A stretch of 64,000 bases of DNA from Microcebus murinus. Its lineage: Eukaryota > Chordata > Mammalia > Primates > Cheirogaleidae. The notes beneath the pieces are model-generated. The model was not told the DNA's origin. It made no database searches and was given only the letters and a program-made list of their open reading frames with translations. Below, piece after piece: positions 23,611 to 34,544 of this stretch (positions within the stretch are counted from its first letter, which is position 1; every line of letters begins with the position of its first letter). Made by a program: the position numbers and the translations under genes. The stretch covers positions 84,389,001 through 84,453,000 of the forward strand of contig NC_134106.1 of assembly GCF_040939455.1 (NCBI RefSeq), in the 5' to 3' direction.

Positions 23611-24569
23611 AAGCTGGAGCATGCAGAAGGGAGGGGTCTGCTGTGAACTGAGAGACCGTAGCAGGTGGGAGTGGTTGGGCTGCCAGCTCCTTGCAGGGCG
23701 GTAAAAATCCCGGTGAGGATCTATAGGAGTCATTTCACCTCCTGGGAGTTTTCAGGGCGTTGGAAGTTGGAGGCATTCTTGAGAGCGGACTTCACTAGGT
23801 CTGGAGCCCCGGCCCACGTGGGTTACTCTCAGGAAGCTGTCCCTCAGTAAGCATTCAGCATTTGCACGTGCTGGTGCTGAGCCAGTGCTCCCAACACCAG
23901 AGAAGGAGGGCTGCGTGTCTGCAAAGAGGGCAAAGAGCTGCTCACACCTGGTGTGCCAAATGCACTCCATACAGCTGGTGTTGCCCCCGATGGGGCACTC
24001 GGGGGCCCTGAAAAGCCACGCAGTTGTGGGAGGGTTTGCGGTGTCATCCTCTGCAAGACATAGCCACCTCTGCAGCACCTGCTAAATGCCCGCAGGAGAC
24101 TGACAGTCAGTACTGGTCAAGAGATGTTCAATCCCTGTTCCGAGTCTGCGCTGTCTCGCATTCACTCATGTCTCTGTGGCCTCGCACAACAGGGAAAGGA
24201 GACCCTGGCGATCTTGACGGGGTGGTATTGACTGCTGAAATCATTGCGGACTTCCCTTTCGTAATGGCCCTCATCCTGGGGGCTATTCACACACCCCAGG
24301 CTTTTGACCTCACTGTTTGTTGTACAAGGGATTGGGAATCATCAGCAGACAGGTACAGGTCACCCCATAAAGGGTGGGATGGCTTTTTAGATGTCATCTA
24401 TGCAAATGCTTCCCATCTCAGGCGTCTCTTCGCTGATTCAAGAGAATTCCTTCTTGTTAACTACTTCCTCCTTAAAATGAGTTCTTCTTTACTTCTGGGA
24501 CAGTATAGTTTTCTCTCAAAATTCTGTCTCCGTGGCCAAGTTCTCTTCCTGCAATCATTCCTTACATAC
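23611..24569. other. unassigned stretch
   Basis: No gene is supported. It contains most of the longest plus-strand frame of the window (24024-24743, 239 codons), which has no recognisable domain and runs on into L2 sequence, so I do not annotate it as a gene. Confidence 0.45.
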
Positions 24570-24860
24570 AGACCACCAACAAACCCTAGCTATGATAATT
24601 ATTATTATCCATGCCCTATTGCCACTACTGGAGCTGAGGCCACTGGCATCCTTTGTCATAATTACGGGCTCAGCCTCCCAACAGATTTCTTGTCCTCCAG
24701 GCAATCGGCCCATCCTTGTCAGCCGTTCCTTCACACTGCATGAGAGCAACTTCTGAGCATGTCGCTTTTCTGCTCAAACCACGTTCATGCCATCTAATGG
24801 CCATCAGGATGAAGTCTAAACCCTTTTTGACGGCTTATTCAGACTTTCAATGGACTTTTT
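24570..24860 (+). mobile_element. L2 LINE fragment
   Basis: CCCAACAGATTTCTTGTCCTCCAGGC, CACTGCATGAGAGCAACTTCTGAGCATGTCGCTTTTCTGCTCAAACCACG and CATCTAATGGCCATCAGGATGAAGTCTAAACCC follow the L2 block (…CTGCAGCCAGAGTGATCTTTCTAAA … CTGCTTAAAACCCTTCAATGGCTCCCCATTGCCCTTAGGATAAAGTCCAAACTCC). Plus orientation, several hundred bases upstream of an L2 3' end. Confidence 0.75.
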
Positions 24861-24964
24861 GAAAGGCTAAATAAGAAGAGTTGAAAAAGATGAATTACTT
24901 TGCAGTAAGAAAGACTCATGAATGGAATTCCAGGGCCACCTGTTGATGCGGGTGGCAGTCTAGG

Positions 24965-25195
24965 AGTTGCTGCCACTTGTGAATATCCACTGTGTTTCAG
25001 GCGCTTTAACATAGGGTATCTTAGTTATTTTCCAAAAAGTCCTATGAGGCCTATCTCATGCTATATCATTAACTTCATTTGGCAGATGAACTGGCAGAAG
25101 CCCAGAAAGGACCAAGTGAGCTGAGAGAAGTCACACAGGTAGGAGGTAGCAGAGCTGGTATTTGTACCCAGACGGGATGGGCACCCAGAGCCTGC
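24965..25195 (-). mobile_element. MIR SINE
   Basis: Reverse complement of MIR: TCCACTGTGTTTCAGGCGCTTTAACATAGGGTATCTTAG, AAGTCCTATGAGGCCTATCTCAT, GGCAGATGAACTGGCAGAAGCCCAGAAAGG, AGAAGTCACACAGGTAGGAGGTAGCAGAGCTGGTATTTGTACCCAG. The near-full-length match to CACACAGCTAGTAAGTGGCAGAGCCGGGATTCGAACCCAG makes the call firm. Confidence 0.85.
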
Positions 25196-25794
25196 AGCCT
25201 TCACCGCCCCCCGTACTGGGAAGCATGTAGGATTGTCAGTGGGCAGTGAGAAAGCCGGAATTTTAATAACTTTCAGGATAGTTTTAGCTTCAAAAACAGA
25301 AGTGTTTTCTTATATAAGGAAGGGAAGAATATTTTCTTACCAAATTGAGTATTCATCCTAAATGGAGAAGTCATTAAAGGGTGACAAAGCAGAAATGCCT
25401 AGCCTTAGTTTCCAGGTTATGCAAGATAAACAGGAAGAATTCTGCCTTCTGGTTTCTACACTGTATAATGAGGACTGGAGCCTATAAACTCTGGGGGTAG
25501 GGGCAGAGAGAGAGAAGGAGAGAGAGAGAGAGAAAGAAAATGCCAGATGGAAGCTCTACCACTTTTCATGACCTAAGCTGCAAAATCCTGTGGTGTCACA
25601 TCTGTTCCTGTTCATTGAGGCAGTCACAGAAGGCTACCCAGGACCATGGGAAGGGAGGTGGACTCCACCTCATGAAGGAGGAGGATCAGTACCCTGGGAA
25701 GTCAATGAGCTCAGAAATGATACCGTAACCGTTTGCATGAAATACAATCTGCCACACTATGACTCTATTGTTTTCTAATGTCAGGGCAAAGCTA
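25196..25794. other. unassigned stretch with short GA repeat
   Basis: A GAGAGA purine microsatellite lies at about 25505-25540. No gene seen. Confidence 0.5.
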
Positions 25795-25905
25795 CTTCCC
25801 TAGAATGTCACTCCTTCCAGGAGAAAGGTCTTGTCTGCCTTTTCTCTTATGTGTACAATGCCTAGCACTGTAGGTCTCATGATCCATATTTGTTGAATGA
25901 ATGAA
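25795..25905 (+). mobile_element. L2 LINE 3' terminus
   Basis: GAATGTCACTCCTTCCAGGAGAAAGG ... TCTTGTCTGCC ... GTACAATGCCTAGCACTGTAGG ... CATATTTGTTGAATGAATGAAG follows the L2 end (AGAATGTAAGCTCC … CCCCAGCGCCTAGAACAGTGCCTGGCACATAG … AATATTTGTTGAATGAATGAA). Confidence 0.8.
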
Positions 25906-25974
25906 GACTCAAAACATTCAATAATAAGAAAACAAAAGCCCAAGAAAAATAGAGAAAAGGTTTCTTCATTTCGT

Positions 25975-27150
25975 CCAAGAAGAAAAAGGGATGAGAGATA
26001 AGCACATGAAAATATTCTAAACATCATTCATTAGTCATTAGGGAAATGCAAATTAAAACCACAATGAGATATTATTCCATATCTAGTAGAATGGCTACAG
26101 TTCAAAAGAACGGCCACACCGAATTCTGGCCAGGACATGGAGCCATTGGCATTCTCTTACATTCTGGTGGGAGTATAACTGGTAAAGCCACTTTGGATAA
26201 GTCTGGCTGTTTCTTAAAATTTTAAATATACACTTACACGATTTCACCCCTTGAAATTTAACAAAAGAAATGAAAACATAGGTGCATACTAAGACTTATA
26301 CATGAATGTTCATAACAACTCTACCTGTAATAGCTAAAATCACGCAATACCCCAAATGCCCGGCAATAGGTGAGTGGATAAACAGATTGTCATCTATCAG
26401 AGCAATGGAATATTACCAAGCAATAAAAAGAAAGGGATTTACACAGCAACATGGACACATTTCAATATAGTTATACTGAATGAGAGAAGCCAGATTTTAG
26501 AAAGTACATACTATAGCATTCAATTTAGATAAAACTCCAGGAAATGCGGAACAAATCTTTAGTGACGGGAAACAAGTCAAGGAGAGTGAGAAGGAGGGAG
26601 TCCAAAGGACTAGGAGGAATTTTTTGATGTGGTTGTCTCAGTTTCCTATTGCTGCTGTAACAAATTATCACCACTGTAGTATTAATAGCTTAGAAGAGCA
26701 CAAATTTATTCCTTACAATTCTGGAGGTCCAAGATGAGTCTTATAGAGTTAACCTTGAGGTGTCGGCAGGACTGGATCCTTCTGGAGCAATCCGGGGAGA
26801 AGCTGTGACCTGCCTCTTCCAGCGTCAGAGGCTGCCAGCCTTCGTCACACTGCCGTTGCTCACGTATAAGGACCCTTGCGATGACATCAGGCCTAACCGG
26901 ACAATCCAGAATAATCTCCCCAGGTCAAGATCTTTAACTCACTCACATTTGCAAAGTCCCTTTAATCATGGAAAGTGATATAGTCACAGGTTCGGGGGAT
27001 TAGGATGTGGACATCTTTAGGGTTATTATTCAGCCTACCACAGTGACAGTCTTTTCATAGGTGTATATTTATGTTGAAACTTAACAAGTTGTACACTTTA
27101 TGTGCAATTTACTGTATGTCAGTTATACCAAAGTAAAGCTGTTTTTAAGA
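25975..27150 (+). mobile_element. L1 3' end, plus strand, split by an LTR
   Basis: The left part (to 26633) carries GGAAATGCAAATTAAAACCACAATGAGATATT, ATTCTCTTACATTCTGGTGGGAGT, TACACTTACACGATTTCACCCC and GGAATATTACCAAGCAATAAAAAG, i.e. ORF2 C-terminus and 3' UTR. The right part (27043-27150) carries CTTAACAAGTTGTACACTTTATGTGCAATTTACTGTATGTCAGTTATACC and AAAGCTGTTTTTAAGAG, the L1 3' terminus. The MLT1-type LTR at 26634-27042 separates them, so the L1 predates the LTR. Confidence 0.85.
26634..27042 (-). mobile_element. MLT1-type (ERVL-MaLR) solo LTR
   Basis: Begins TGTCTCAGTTTCCTATTGCTGCTGTAACAAATTATCACC and passes CACAAATTTATTCCTTACAATTCTGGAGGTC, GGTGTCGGCAGGACTGGATCC, AATCCAGAATAATCTCCCC and GGATGTGGACATCTTTAGGG, ending TTATTATTCAGCCTACCACA. 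This is the reverse complement of an MLT1 LTR, about 409 bp, with TG...CA termini. The flanks GTGGT (26629-26633) and GTGAC (27043-27047) may be a decayed 5-bp target duplication. Confidence 0.85.
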
Positions 27151-30029
27151 GAGAGAGAGAAATATATTTTCTAGAATGCCTGTCTCTGAGCTCTGAAAAA
27201 AATACACTAAATATGATACCTGAATTATCTCTCTGAGTAATGGTATGATTTTAGATTTAATTCATTTGGATTTAATCAAATATGCTCCATCATCAGTGCC
27301 CAGTAGAAAATCTTTGCACTTTCCAGCCACTACTATGGTGTTTGGCCGTGCTTTTGTTTCTGGGGTGCACTGTGAGATTTTAATATACAGATATATTTTA
27401 TATACAAATATATTATTTATGTTATGCATATATAAAATCATTACTTCTGGCTGCTGGGTATTCTAGTTGCTCTCTTATCGTTCTCTCACATCTACATGTA
27501 GTCTGTAAATCAGAGATGAAAATAAAGCTTTTAGCACTGTGGTTGCTTTACTGCTGCTGCAATTTCTTATTTTATGGCGCATTCACTTCACTCCGCTTCT
27601 AAGAAGAATACAGTTTTTGCTCTTGCAAAGTTAAACTTTACAAACTCATTTGCTGAGCAGCATATAAAGCATTTTTCCAGTGGCCAAGATGGATTTTCAT
27701 GATCCAATGCTTATTCGAAAGAATTTTATGTAAATGCATGCATAAAAATCCAGCTGGAGTTATGAAGGAAATAAAAACTGTTTTGACAAACTTGTCTTAG
27801 TCCTTGGGGTGATTTCAAAGCCAACTCTCAGAGACAGCTGGGTGGACCTGGATGACAATGGTCCTTCTCACTCCCACAGGACTGGGAGGGGGACGTCCTT
27901 GGTGCTTTCTGGGTCGGGACAGAGGGGTGTGGGGAGCATGAGTGACAAGGGTGTGTGGTACCCGTTGCTCCTCCTGCTGTACACAGGGCCTGTGTGAGCA
28001 GGACAGGCTGACACTCGCTCTTCAATGAGGCCCTCTTGTTGAAATACTCAACATTCCTGTAGGAATGTGTGTGCTCCGGACCCAGGTCCTTAGGAGGGGG
28101 AAGGAGGCTCAGAAGGATCCCCAGGGTCTCAGTGGTGCACAACAGGCTCAGACAGCCACAGGGAAGGAAAAACATGCTATTTCCTAACACTTTGTTTCTT
28201 TGCTCAGGCTAAATTTTGACCTGGATCCCTTATAGACATGGCCTCTCTCACACATCCTCTCCTGATTTCACATTTGTCAGTGCTCTTGTGACATCCAGTA
28301 CTGACGAAGTCCCTCCCACTCCCACCAGCTTCTGTATCCTTCCCAGTGTCCTTAGAGCTAGTCAACTTTCTGGCCTGTCAGGTAACAAGACCAAGGCCAA
28401 GAGAGGCTGGGACCCCTTGAGACGTGATAGCTTGGGTGTTTGCAGGTAATTCCACCAGGAAGAGGCCCCAGGAAATGCATCCATGGAAAAAAACACAAAG
28501 CTCTTTACAGGGTAGGAAGGGACTGTCCCTTGGTGGGTTGTGCCCTGGGCACAGCAGTTAAACAACACCCACAGCCAGCCCCCAGGTGGCTGCTGATGTG
28601 GAATCCCACAGGGGTCTCCTAGGACATCAGCACAGGGCCCTGGTTTATTATTACTGTAATAATAATTATTATTGTTATTAGTTCTGGGTATGTCCCTTTG
28701 TCACACACCCTCAAGATGGGGCCCAGTGAGCCCTGTGCTGAGCTGTGCTACTTTCTTTAGCTCCAGACCTACCCTCTTCTGATGGGGCACACATCAGAGT
28801 TTACCTGTAGTTACTTTAGATTATTGATTCTAACATTACAGATAACTACGATCAAACATATGCAAACTAAGCTCAGTCAGACATTGGACGGTCTCACCTC
28901 CTGGAACTTTACATTTTATGTGGAAGTTCAACTTGCTGTTTTGTGTGTATGTTACAAATGTGTACTCAGCCTCATTCCTTATCCATGGGTCTGTGACAGG
29001 CTCTGTAATTATTTGTGAATCTTGTTTTCCTATTCTTTTCTCTCTCTCCTCCAGAAACTTCCCCTGGAAGGGCCATTTCTGTCCCTGTTCTTGATGGGCC
29101 TGTCTCACACTGTCTTCCCAGCTGTTGTCATGTCTTTTATTCCTAACCTTTCATGCTCACCTTGTTCCTTGGGACTTGGTGACCCTTGTTAGCACCAGGG
29201 AGAAGCAAAGAGCATCCTAAATTCATGAAGTGTCTTTCATTTACAACTTGGGAACCTGAACTGTCTAGACAAAGCATGACATCATAGCCATAACCTGAGG
29301 CTAGGATGAACTGCTTAGCTTCTATACCTTTTTTCTGAAGGGTTAAACACTGTTCAAGTTGTCTGTCATTATTATGGGCTGGTTTAGGCTATGCCTTTTC
29401 TCTAGGGAGAAGCCATTTATCTATGAAGATACCTTTAAAGGGAAACAGGACAAAGTGGGATTTAAGTCCAATATAGTCTAATGAATTCAATCTGATGCAG
29501 AAATAACATCAGGGAAGCTAGGGAATGAACACATGCTGCACAGACACATAAATCATCTGAAATTGTGCCACTGGGCCAGGCTGTAACCATAGCAAGAACA
29601 AATCTAACTATATTCTTATTAGGTGAAAGACTGAATTATATTTATCTTTCTAAGTATGGCCAACTCAAGAGATTGTAAAACTTATGCACTTCTTTCATTC
29701 TCACCTGGGTTGCAAAAGATAGCTATTCCTATAACTGATTCAATATACCTTTAAAAGTAAGAATTTGGGCTGCCAATTGGTTGGTACAATTATTCAATTG
29801 CCATTAATAATGGTTCTTGGAACATAGTAGATGGACTGATTATTAGTTCCATTCTTCCTTCCCTTGTTTTCTAGTCTTCTGGGAGCTAGAAATCCCAGTA
29901 GTGGTGATCACACCTGGACCAGACTTCTGAACATATGTGTTCTTGACTGGACTCTGGCTTTTATTGGAGAAGTGGTCTTCAACAAGGCAGCTTCCCCCTT
30001 TTCTTTGTATAATTGGAATCTGTATAAAT
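27151..30029. other. unassigned stretch
   Basis: No gene or clear mobile element. Small low-complexity pieces: a TATATA-rich run near 27370-27430 and a TAA/TTA run at about 28647-28681. The 120-codon minus-strand frame at 27828-28190 shows no known domain. Confidence 0.45.
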
Positions 30030-30232
30030 CAGTGGTTCTCAAAGGGGGACATTTTTTCCCCATGGAAAATGTCTGGAAACATTTTTTGTCATCACACCTG
30101 TATGGGGGAGTGTGTCCTACTGACATCTAATGGGTGGAGACCAGGATGTTCCTGTGAACACCCTACATGCACAGGACAGGCCCATGACAGAGAATTCTCC
30201 AGCCAAAATGTTAATAGTGTTGAGGAACCCTG
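30030..30232 (+). mobile_element. hAT-Charlie MITE, copy 2 of 3
   Basis: CAGTGGTTCTCAAAGGGGGACATTTTTTCCCC, AATGTCTGGAAACATTTTTTGTCATCACACC, CTACTGACATCTAATGGGTGGAGACCAGGATG, ACACCCTACATGCACAGGACAGGCCC, AGAATTCTCCAGCCAAAATGTTAATAGTG and TTGAGGAACCCTG. This is the best preserved of the three copies at the terminal CAGTGGTTCTCAAA and the AGGAACCCTG end. Confidence 0.85.
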
Positions 30233-30267
30233 GTGTAAAAGTAAATGGTTATAATTAGAAGAAGTTA

Positions 30268-30500
30268 CAGTCATGCATCAATTAATAGCAGGGATACAAG
30301 CTGAGAAATGTGCTTTTGTCCTTGTACCAACATCATAGAGCATACTTACATAAACGTAAATAGCATAGTCTACTATACACCCAGGTTAGACGGTGCAACC
30401 CATTGCTCCTAGGCTACAAACCTGTATAGCATGTTATTGTACTGAATGCTGTAGGCAACTGTAACATGATGGGGAGTATTTGTGTATCTAAACACTGTAG
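30268..30500 (+). mobile_element. MER2-like DNA transposon (Tigger-related)
   Basis: CAGTCATGCATCAATTAATAGCAGGGATACAAGCTGAGAAATG, ACCAACATCATAGAGCATACTTACATAAACGTAAATAGCATAGTC, CATTGCTCCTAGGCTACAAACCTGTATAGCATGTTATTGTACTGAATGCTGTAGGCAACTGTAACA and GTATTTGTGTATCTAAACAC are the ordered motifs of a well-known mammalian non-autonomous element that I recall as MER2/Tigger-derived. The 3' terminal inverted repeat is missing. Confidence 0.75.
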
Positions 30501-31499
30501 AGGTGACCTCTGCACCTTATGGTCTCATGCTCCCCATATTTAAAACTCAGTCTTTTGGTCTTCATTCATTAATTCACATTCTTTTTCTCTTCTCCCTCCC
30601 TGCATTTCATATCAGGTTTTGAGAAGATCCAACCTCATTTCTGGATGCATTACTTCTTGTCTTCTCTGAGAATTAAATTATTTTCTAACATTGAATTTGG
30701 AAACACAGATTTAGGGAAATTTTTTAGGAAGACTTCGCTTCAAGAATCATTTTTTTCTAACTGACAACACAGATGCAGACTTTCACTTATTTGCTTTTGC
30801 TATTTTTAGCCATTTATATAATACAATAATTTATGAATAACATATTAAGACAAGCATCACAAATGAATGCTACCAATTGCATCAGAGAGAGAATACATTC
30901 ATTTTGTAGGTATTATATGTACTTGTTTTCTGTATTGTATGTACTGTTTTCAAATATGTTAAGAGTCTGTTGCAGATAGAGTACGGAGTTTGCCCTATGT
31001 GCAAGCCAAAAGTTAGCCTGCCACACTTTCATGGATATTGGTAGAAAACACAATTTCCTGGTTCAGAAATTAAGGAAAGCTTATTGCTCACAGCAGTGAG
31101 TGGAAGGTAGAGTATTTGAAGTTGATTCCCACAGGATCAAGAGAACATGCCACCTGTACACACAGTGGGGCATGCCATCAGAGAGAAACCCCAAGCTCAC
31201 GAGCTTGCCTTGCTCCAGAGGAGACACTGTGTCTACCTTCCGAGGCTGCTCACTCTATAAATATCTTGGTAAATACAGCCAGGAAAAAAGGCAGTCACTG
31301 TTTGGCTCACAAGATGAGTATAATCATGTGAAACCAATGGAGAATTGTCTCCCAGCAACATCCACCTTGCTACTGTAGCATGTGGCTGTGGACAATGTCT
31401 CCAGGAGCACGCCATGCCAGTGGCCTCTCTGATTAATCTGACCAGCAGAGGCTAGGACTAAATCCATCCAGTATGTCACAAACAGTACTCCAGGCAGCA
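30501..31499. other. unassigned; possibly LTR-like
   Basis: 30.5-31.0 kb is AT-rich and unassigned. 31000-31350 carries GAAATTAAGGAAAGCTTATTGCTCACAGCAGTGAG and GAGGCTGCTCACTCTATAAATATCTTGG, with a TATAAATA box-like site. It could be an old LTR, but no termini are visible. Confidence 0.4.
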
Positions 31500-32130
31500 G
31501 CACGAGGCCAGATTGCAGTATCGACATCTAGTAGGACCTCCGGAGTTCCAGACCCATGCAGATCTCATGAACAAGCCCCACAAGTCCCCAGAGTATGCCT
31601 CAGAAATCCAGAGAACTTCCTCCTCCAGCATGGTACAGCAGATGTTTGGTGACCACAGACTGCCTTTCGCAAGCTTGTGGAAGATTTTCAGAGGGTGAAC
31701 CTGCCAGTGAGTCAAGGAGGCCATTTGGGAAGTGATATTCGTGTCTGGCAGGACTTCTCCACAGCTGCCTTCCCACAGGTGGAATCCCCTTTGACATGTA
31801 CGAGATGGTGGCGTAGGGGAAAATAACATGTCAACGCCCTGCTGTGCCTCCCAAGAGGGCATTGAATTGGCCTGTTCACAATGCATGCTCCTTTCCTTTT
31901 CCCACTGTGAAATACAAACCCCGTTAGCTGAATCTGGTGCTTTTGTTCTCAGGGGTCTGAATAGGACAGTGACTTGGGGATGCTCCTCTCCAACAGAGTC
32001 ACGCGAGTTTGAGTCCTTCCTGAACTTCCCCAACCTACTTGGACATGTGCATGTGGTCAGCGATCCTCCTGGGGACAGGGAGGCCTCAGCCCTGACACTG
32101 ATCATCATCCTCTTTAAGCAGCTGAAGTGA
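31500..32130 (+). other. coding-looking sequence, unidentified
   Basis: Plus-strand frames follow one another with only one or two breaks (31513-31698, then 31828-32130, ending at a stop). The translation includes PPEFQTHADLMNKPHKSPEY and later EFESFLNFPNLLGHVHVV, which reads more like a decayed real protein than random frames. A 225-codon frame is also open on the minus strand (31476-32153). I do not recognise the product. It could be a processed pseudogene, internal sequence of an endogenous retrovirus whose LTR lies upstream, or chance. No poly-A tail is evident at the end. Confidence 0.3.
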
Positions 32131-32387
32131 GAGTAGAGGGGAGGGCGGGACAAGGGTGTTTGGAAGGAGAGAGTGGCTCCACGCCATTAAACTAGGCTTC
32201 ACCTTCGCTTCGGTTTCATATAACATGGCGGTGGCTCGTGGCTTAACCAAACGGTCTCCCAAGTTTTTGGTCTACTCTGTGCTCACTATGAGGAGAGGAG
32301 GTCCTCGTGGCTGAAACTAGGATGTGCAGAAACACAAGAGACCCATGGAGAAGTGTCTCCACTACTTACTTAGTCTGAGTGAGCTTC

Positions 32388-32785
32388 TTTAATTGAGGTG
32401 AAATTCACATAATATAAATGTAACCATTTTAAAGTGAACAATTCAGTGGCTTTTCATACATTCACAATGTTGTGCAACCACCACCTATACCTACCTTCAA
32501 AACATTTCTGTCACTCGAAAGTAAAACCCTGTACCCGTTCAACAGTTACTCCCCACTTCTCCCTCCTCCCTGCCCCTGGCAACAACTCCTCTACTTCCTG
32601 TCTCTGTGGATTTGCCTATTCTGGACATTTCATACACATGGAATCTTATGATATGTGATATTTTGTGTCTGTCTGTCGTTTAGCATAATTTTTTGAGGTC
32701 CATCTATACTGTAGCATGTATCAGTACTTCCTTCTTTCTTATGGCTGAATACTGTTTCATTGTGTGAATATAGCACTCTGTTGAG
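32388..32785 (-). mobile_element. L1 3' end fragment
   Basis: Reverse-complement L1 3' end: TTTAATTGAGGTGAAATTCACATAATATAAATG, AAGTGAACAATTCAGTGGCTTTTCATACATTCACAATGTTGTGCAACC, CCTGGCAACAACTCCTC, GATTTGCCTATTCTGGACATTTC and TCTTATGGCTGAATACTGTTTCATTG. It ends abruptly where MaLR-type sequence follows. Confidence 0.85.
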
Positions 32786-32819
32786 CTTTGCAGTTACAAC
32801 TCTGTCTCAGTTACTAAGC

Positions 32820-33230
32820 CTGTGAGCCAAACCATTCCCAGACTCAGTCATGTAGACACTTGTCTTAATATGTTCTCGATTCTGTGGGTCAGGACTTTGG
32901 ACGTGGCCTGGTGGAATCCATTTGCCTCTGCTCCACAGTGACCAGGAAGACTGGAAGGCTGAGGGTTATTCCATGGCTGGGGACGGAACCATCAGAGTGA
33001 CTTCAGTCACTTATCTGCTTGTTGATGTCGGTTGTCAGCCAGGACCACAGATAGGGCTGTTGGCTGGACAACCTACCTATGCACGTGGCCAGGGCTTCTT
33101 CCCAGTGTGTCAGCTCACCAGGTCAGCATTCTTCTATGGTGGTTCAGGGTCGTCTGATGGTGACTGTCCAAGATGACAAGGCTGAAGGTCCATTTCCCTG
33201 GAAGGCCTGGCCTGAGAAGTCATCAGCATT
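32820..33230 (-). mobile_element. MLT1-type MaLR LTR fragment
   Basis: TTCTGTGGGTCAGGACTTTGGACGTGGCC, TGGAAGGCTGAGGGTTATTCCATGGCTGGG, GACTTCAGTCACTTATCTGC, TTGATGTCGGTTGTCAGCCAGGACC, TGTTGGCTGGACAACCTACCTATGCACGTGGCC and AGGTCAGCATTCTTCTATGG are the reverse complement of an MLT1 LTR interior. Ends are worn. Confidence 0.7.
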
Positions 33231-33399
33231 GAACTAGTTTCTCATTATAAACCGCAAGGCCTCTCAGCTTCAAAGGGAGGGGTGTAGATGTCATCTTCTG
33301 ATGAGGAGGGCACGGTCACACTGCAGAAGAGCATGTGGGATGGAGATGTCGCTGTAGGCATCTTGGGGGAATGCAGCCTGTCCTGCCTGCCCTCTGGTC

Positions 33400-33562
33400 C
33401 CAACAATACCTCTTGTGCCACCAGCTGCCCTCCATCGTTTGGGTCTGCCCTAGCTGAGGCCCCAGACACTTGTTCAAATTCCTGACCCATAGAATATGTG
33501 ACCATAATAGTTGGTTGATTTTTGCCACTACATTTTGTTACCAACAACAGCACCTGGAACAC
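33400..33562 (+). mobile_element. MLT1-type LTR 3' end
   Basis: GGCCCCAGACACTTGTTCAAATTCCTGACCCATAGAATATGTGACC, TGATTTTTGCCACTACATTTTG and CAACAACAGCACCTGGAACA follow the plus-strand 3' end of MLT1-type LTRs (…CCTGACCCACAGAATC…, GCCACTAAGTTTTGGGG…, CTGGAACA). Opposite in orientation to the preceding MaLR piece, so probably a separate insertion. Confidence 0.65.
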
Positions 33563-33794
33563 AAATTTGACCCTGGGAAAGTGTAGTTTCTTTGAGTTTT
33601 AAGATGAAAAGAAATGATGGTGATCATCTTGTGCAACTCCTTCCACATTCATAGGTAAGAAACCAAGGTTTCTGGTGACTTCTGAAGACGAATGTATCCT
33701 GGTGGAGTTGGAATAATGACTTGCCTGCCTCGGTTGACAAACACTACCTGAGTTTATCCCAAATCCACACTTTACTCCCTAAGTCCCCTTGGAA

Positions 33795-33950
33795 AAGCCA
33801 ATTGGTCCCCCTGTGCTTAGGTTTCCTTTCTGTAAAAATTTGTGTCATAGTAGTGTTATGGGATTTTGTGTTAATCCATGGGAAATTCTAGAGCAGCACC
33901 TGGCACCTAAGAACACTCAGTCAGGATTAATAATTATCATTAGGTTTATT
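33795..33950 (+). mobile_element. MIR SINE
   Basis: CCTGTGCTTAGGTTTCCTTTCTGTAAAAATTTG, TAGTGTTATGGGATTTTGTGTTAATCC, AGAGCAGCACCTGGCACCTAAGAACACTCAG and TTATCATTAG mirror the MIR 3' half (TGCCTCAGTTTCCTCATCTGTAAAAT … GGGTTGTTGTGAGGATTAAATG … GCCTGGCACATAGTAAGCGCTCAATAAATG). Confidence 0.75.
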
Positions 33951-34136
33951 ATTACACCAGTGTTTTTTAATTTTTTGATTTATTAATTATTTAATTGACT
34001 TTTTGTTGTTTATTTTTTGAGTTATTTCACTTTTCCCCCAGCTGTGGGGCCAACCACAAACATTTTTTGAACAAAAACCCAATGTGTTAAACAGACATGA
34101 AGGCCTGGGTGGGGAGTGGGTCTCCTGCTGCCCAGA

Positions 34137-34182
34137 CCTCCTCCTCCTCTTCCTCCTCTTCTTCCTCCTCCTCCTCCCCTGG
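34137..34182. repeat. TCC/CTT pyrimidine triplet repeat
   Basis: CCTCCTCCTCCTCTTCC and following CTC/CTT triplets make an imperfect pyrimidine microsatellite of about 46 bp. The serine-rich and leucine-rich frames across it are artefacts. Confidence 0.9.
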
Positions 34183-34364
34183 AGCATCTTCAGAGCACAT
34201 TTTGAGAGCTCTGATGAGGCCTATTTGCATCAGAGACTGCCAGTTGGCTCCCCCACTTTATCTTAATTGCTGTCTGTGAGTGTTTGCTTCTTGGGACTTC
34301 ATCTCTGTCCAAGTTGTCCCACGTGTTAAAGACGGCATGGCACAGGAGGGCATTGGCCCAAAGT

Positions 34365-34541
34365 AGTGGTTTGCAGATGTGGCTGTTCATTGGAATCTCC
34401 TGGGTAGTGTAAAATATCAAGATGCCAGGGTCCTACCCCCAGAGATGCGGGTGTGACTGGTCTCAGGTGCAACCTGGGCACTTGGGATTTTTAAAGCTCC
34501 CAGGTGTTTGTAAAGTGCAGTCAGGGTTGAGAAATTACTGG
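34365..34541 (+). mobile_element. MER5A-like hAT-Charlie MITE
   Basis: TAGTGGTTTGCAGATGTGGCTGTTCATTGGAATCTCCTGG, ATCAAGATGCCAGGGTCCTACCCCCAGAGATGC, GGCACTTGGGATTTTTAAAGCTCCCAGGTG and GTGCAGTCAGGGTTGAGAAATTACTG. The two halves mirror each other (long imperfect inverted structure), typical of MER5A. Confidence 0.8.
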
Positions 34542-34544
34542 CCT

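Noticed and set aside
24024..24743. Longest open frame in the window (239 codons, plus strand).
   Set aside because: No recognisable domain; its last third lies in L2 LINE sequence, so the frame crosses a repeat edge. Length is within what chance gives in 64 kb. Not called as a gene.
31476..32153. 225-codon minus-strand frame.
   Set aside because: Overlaps plus-strand frames that look more protein-like; composition (many Cys/Trp/Ser) suggests an antisense shadow.
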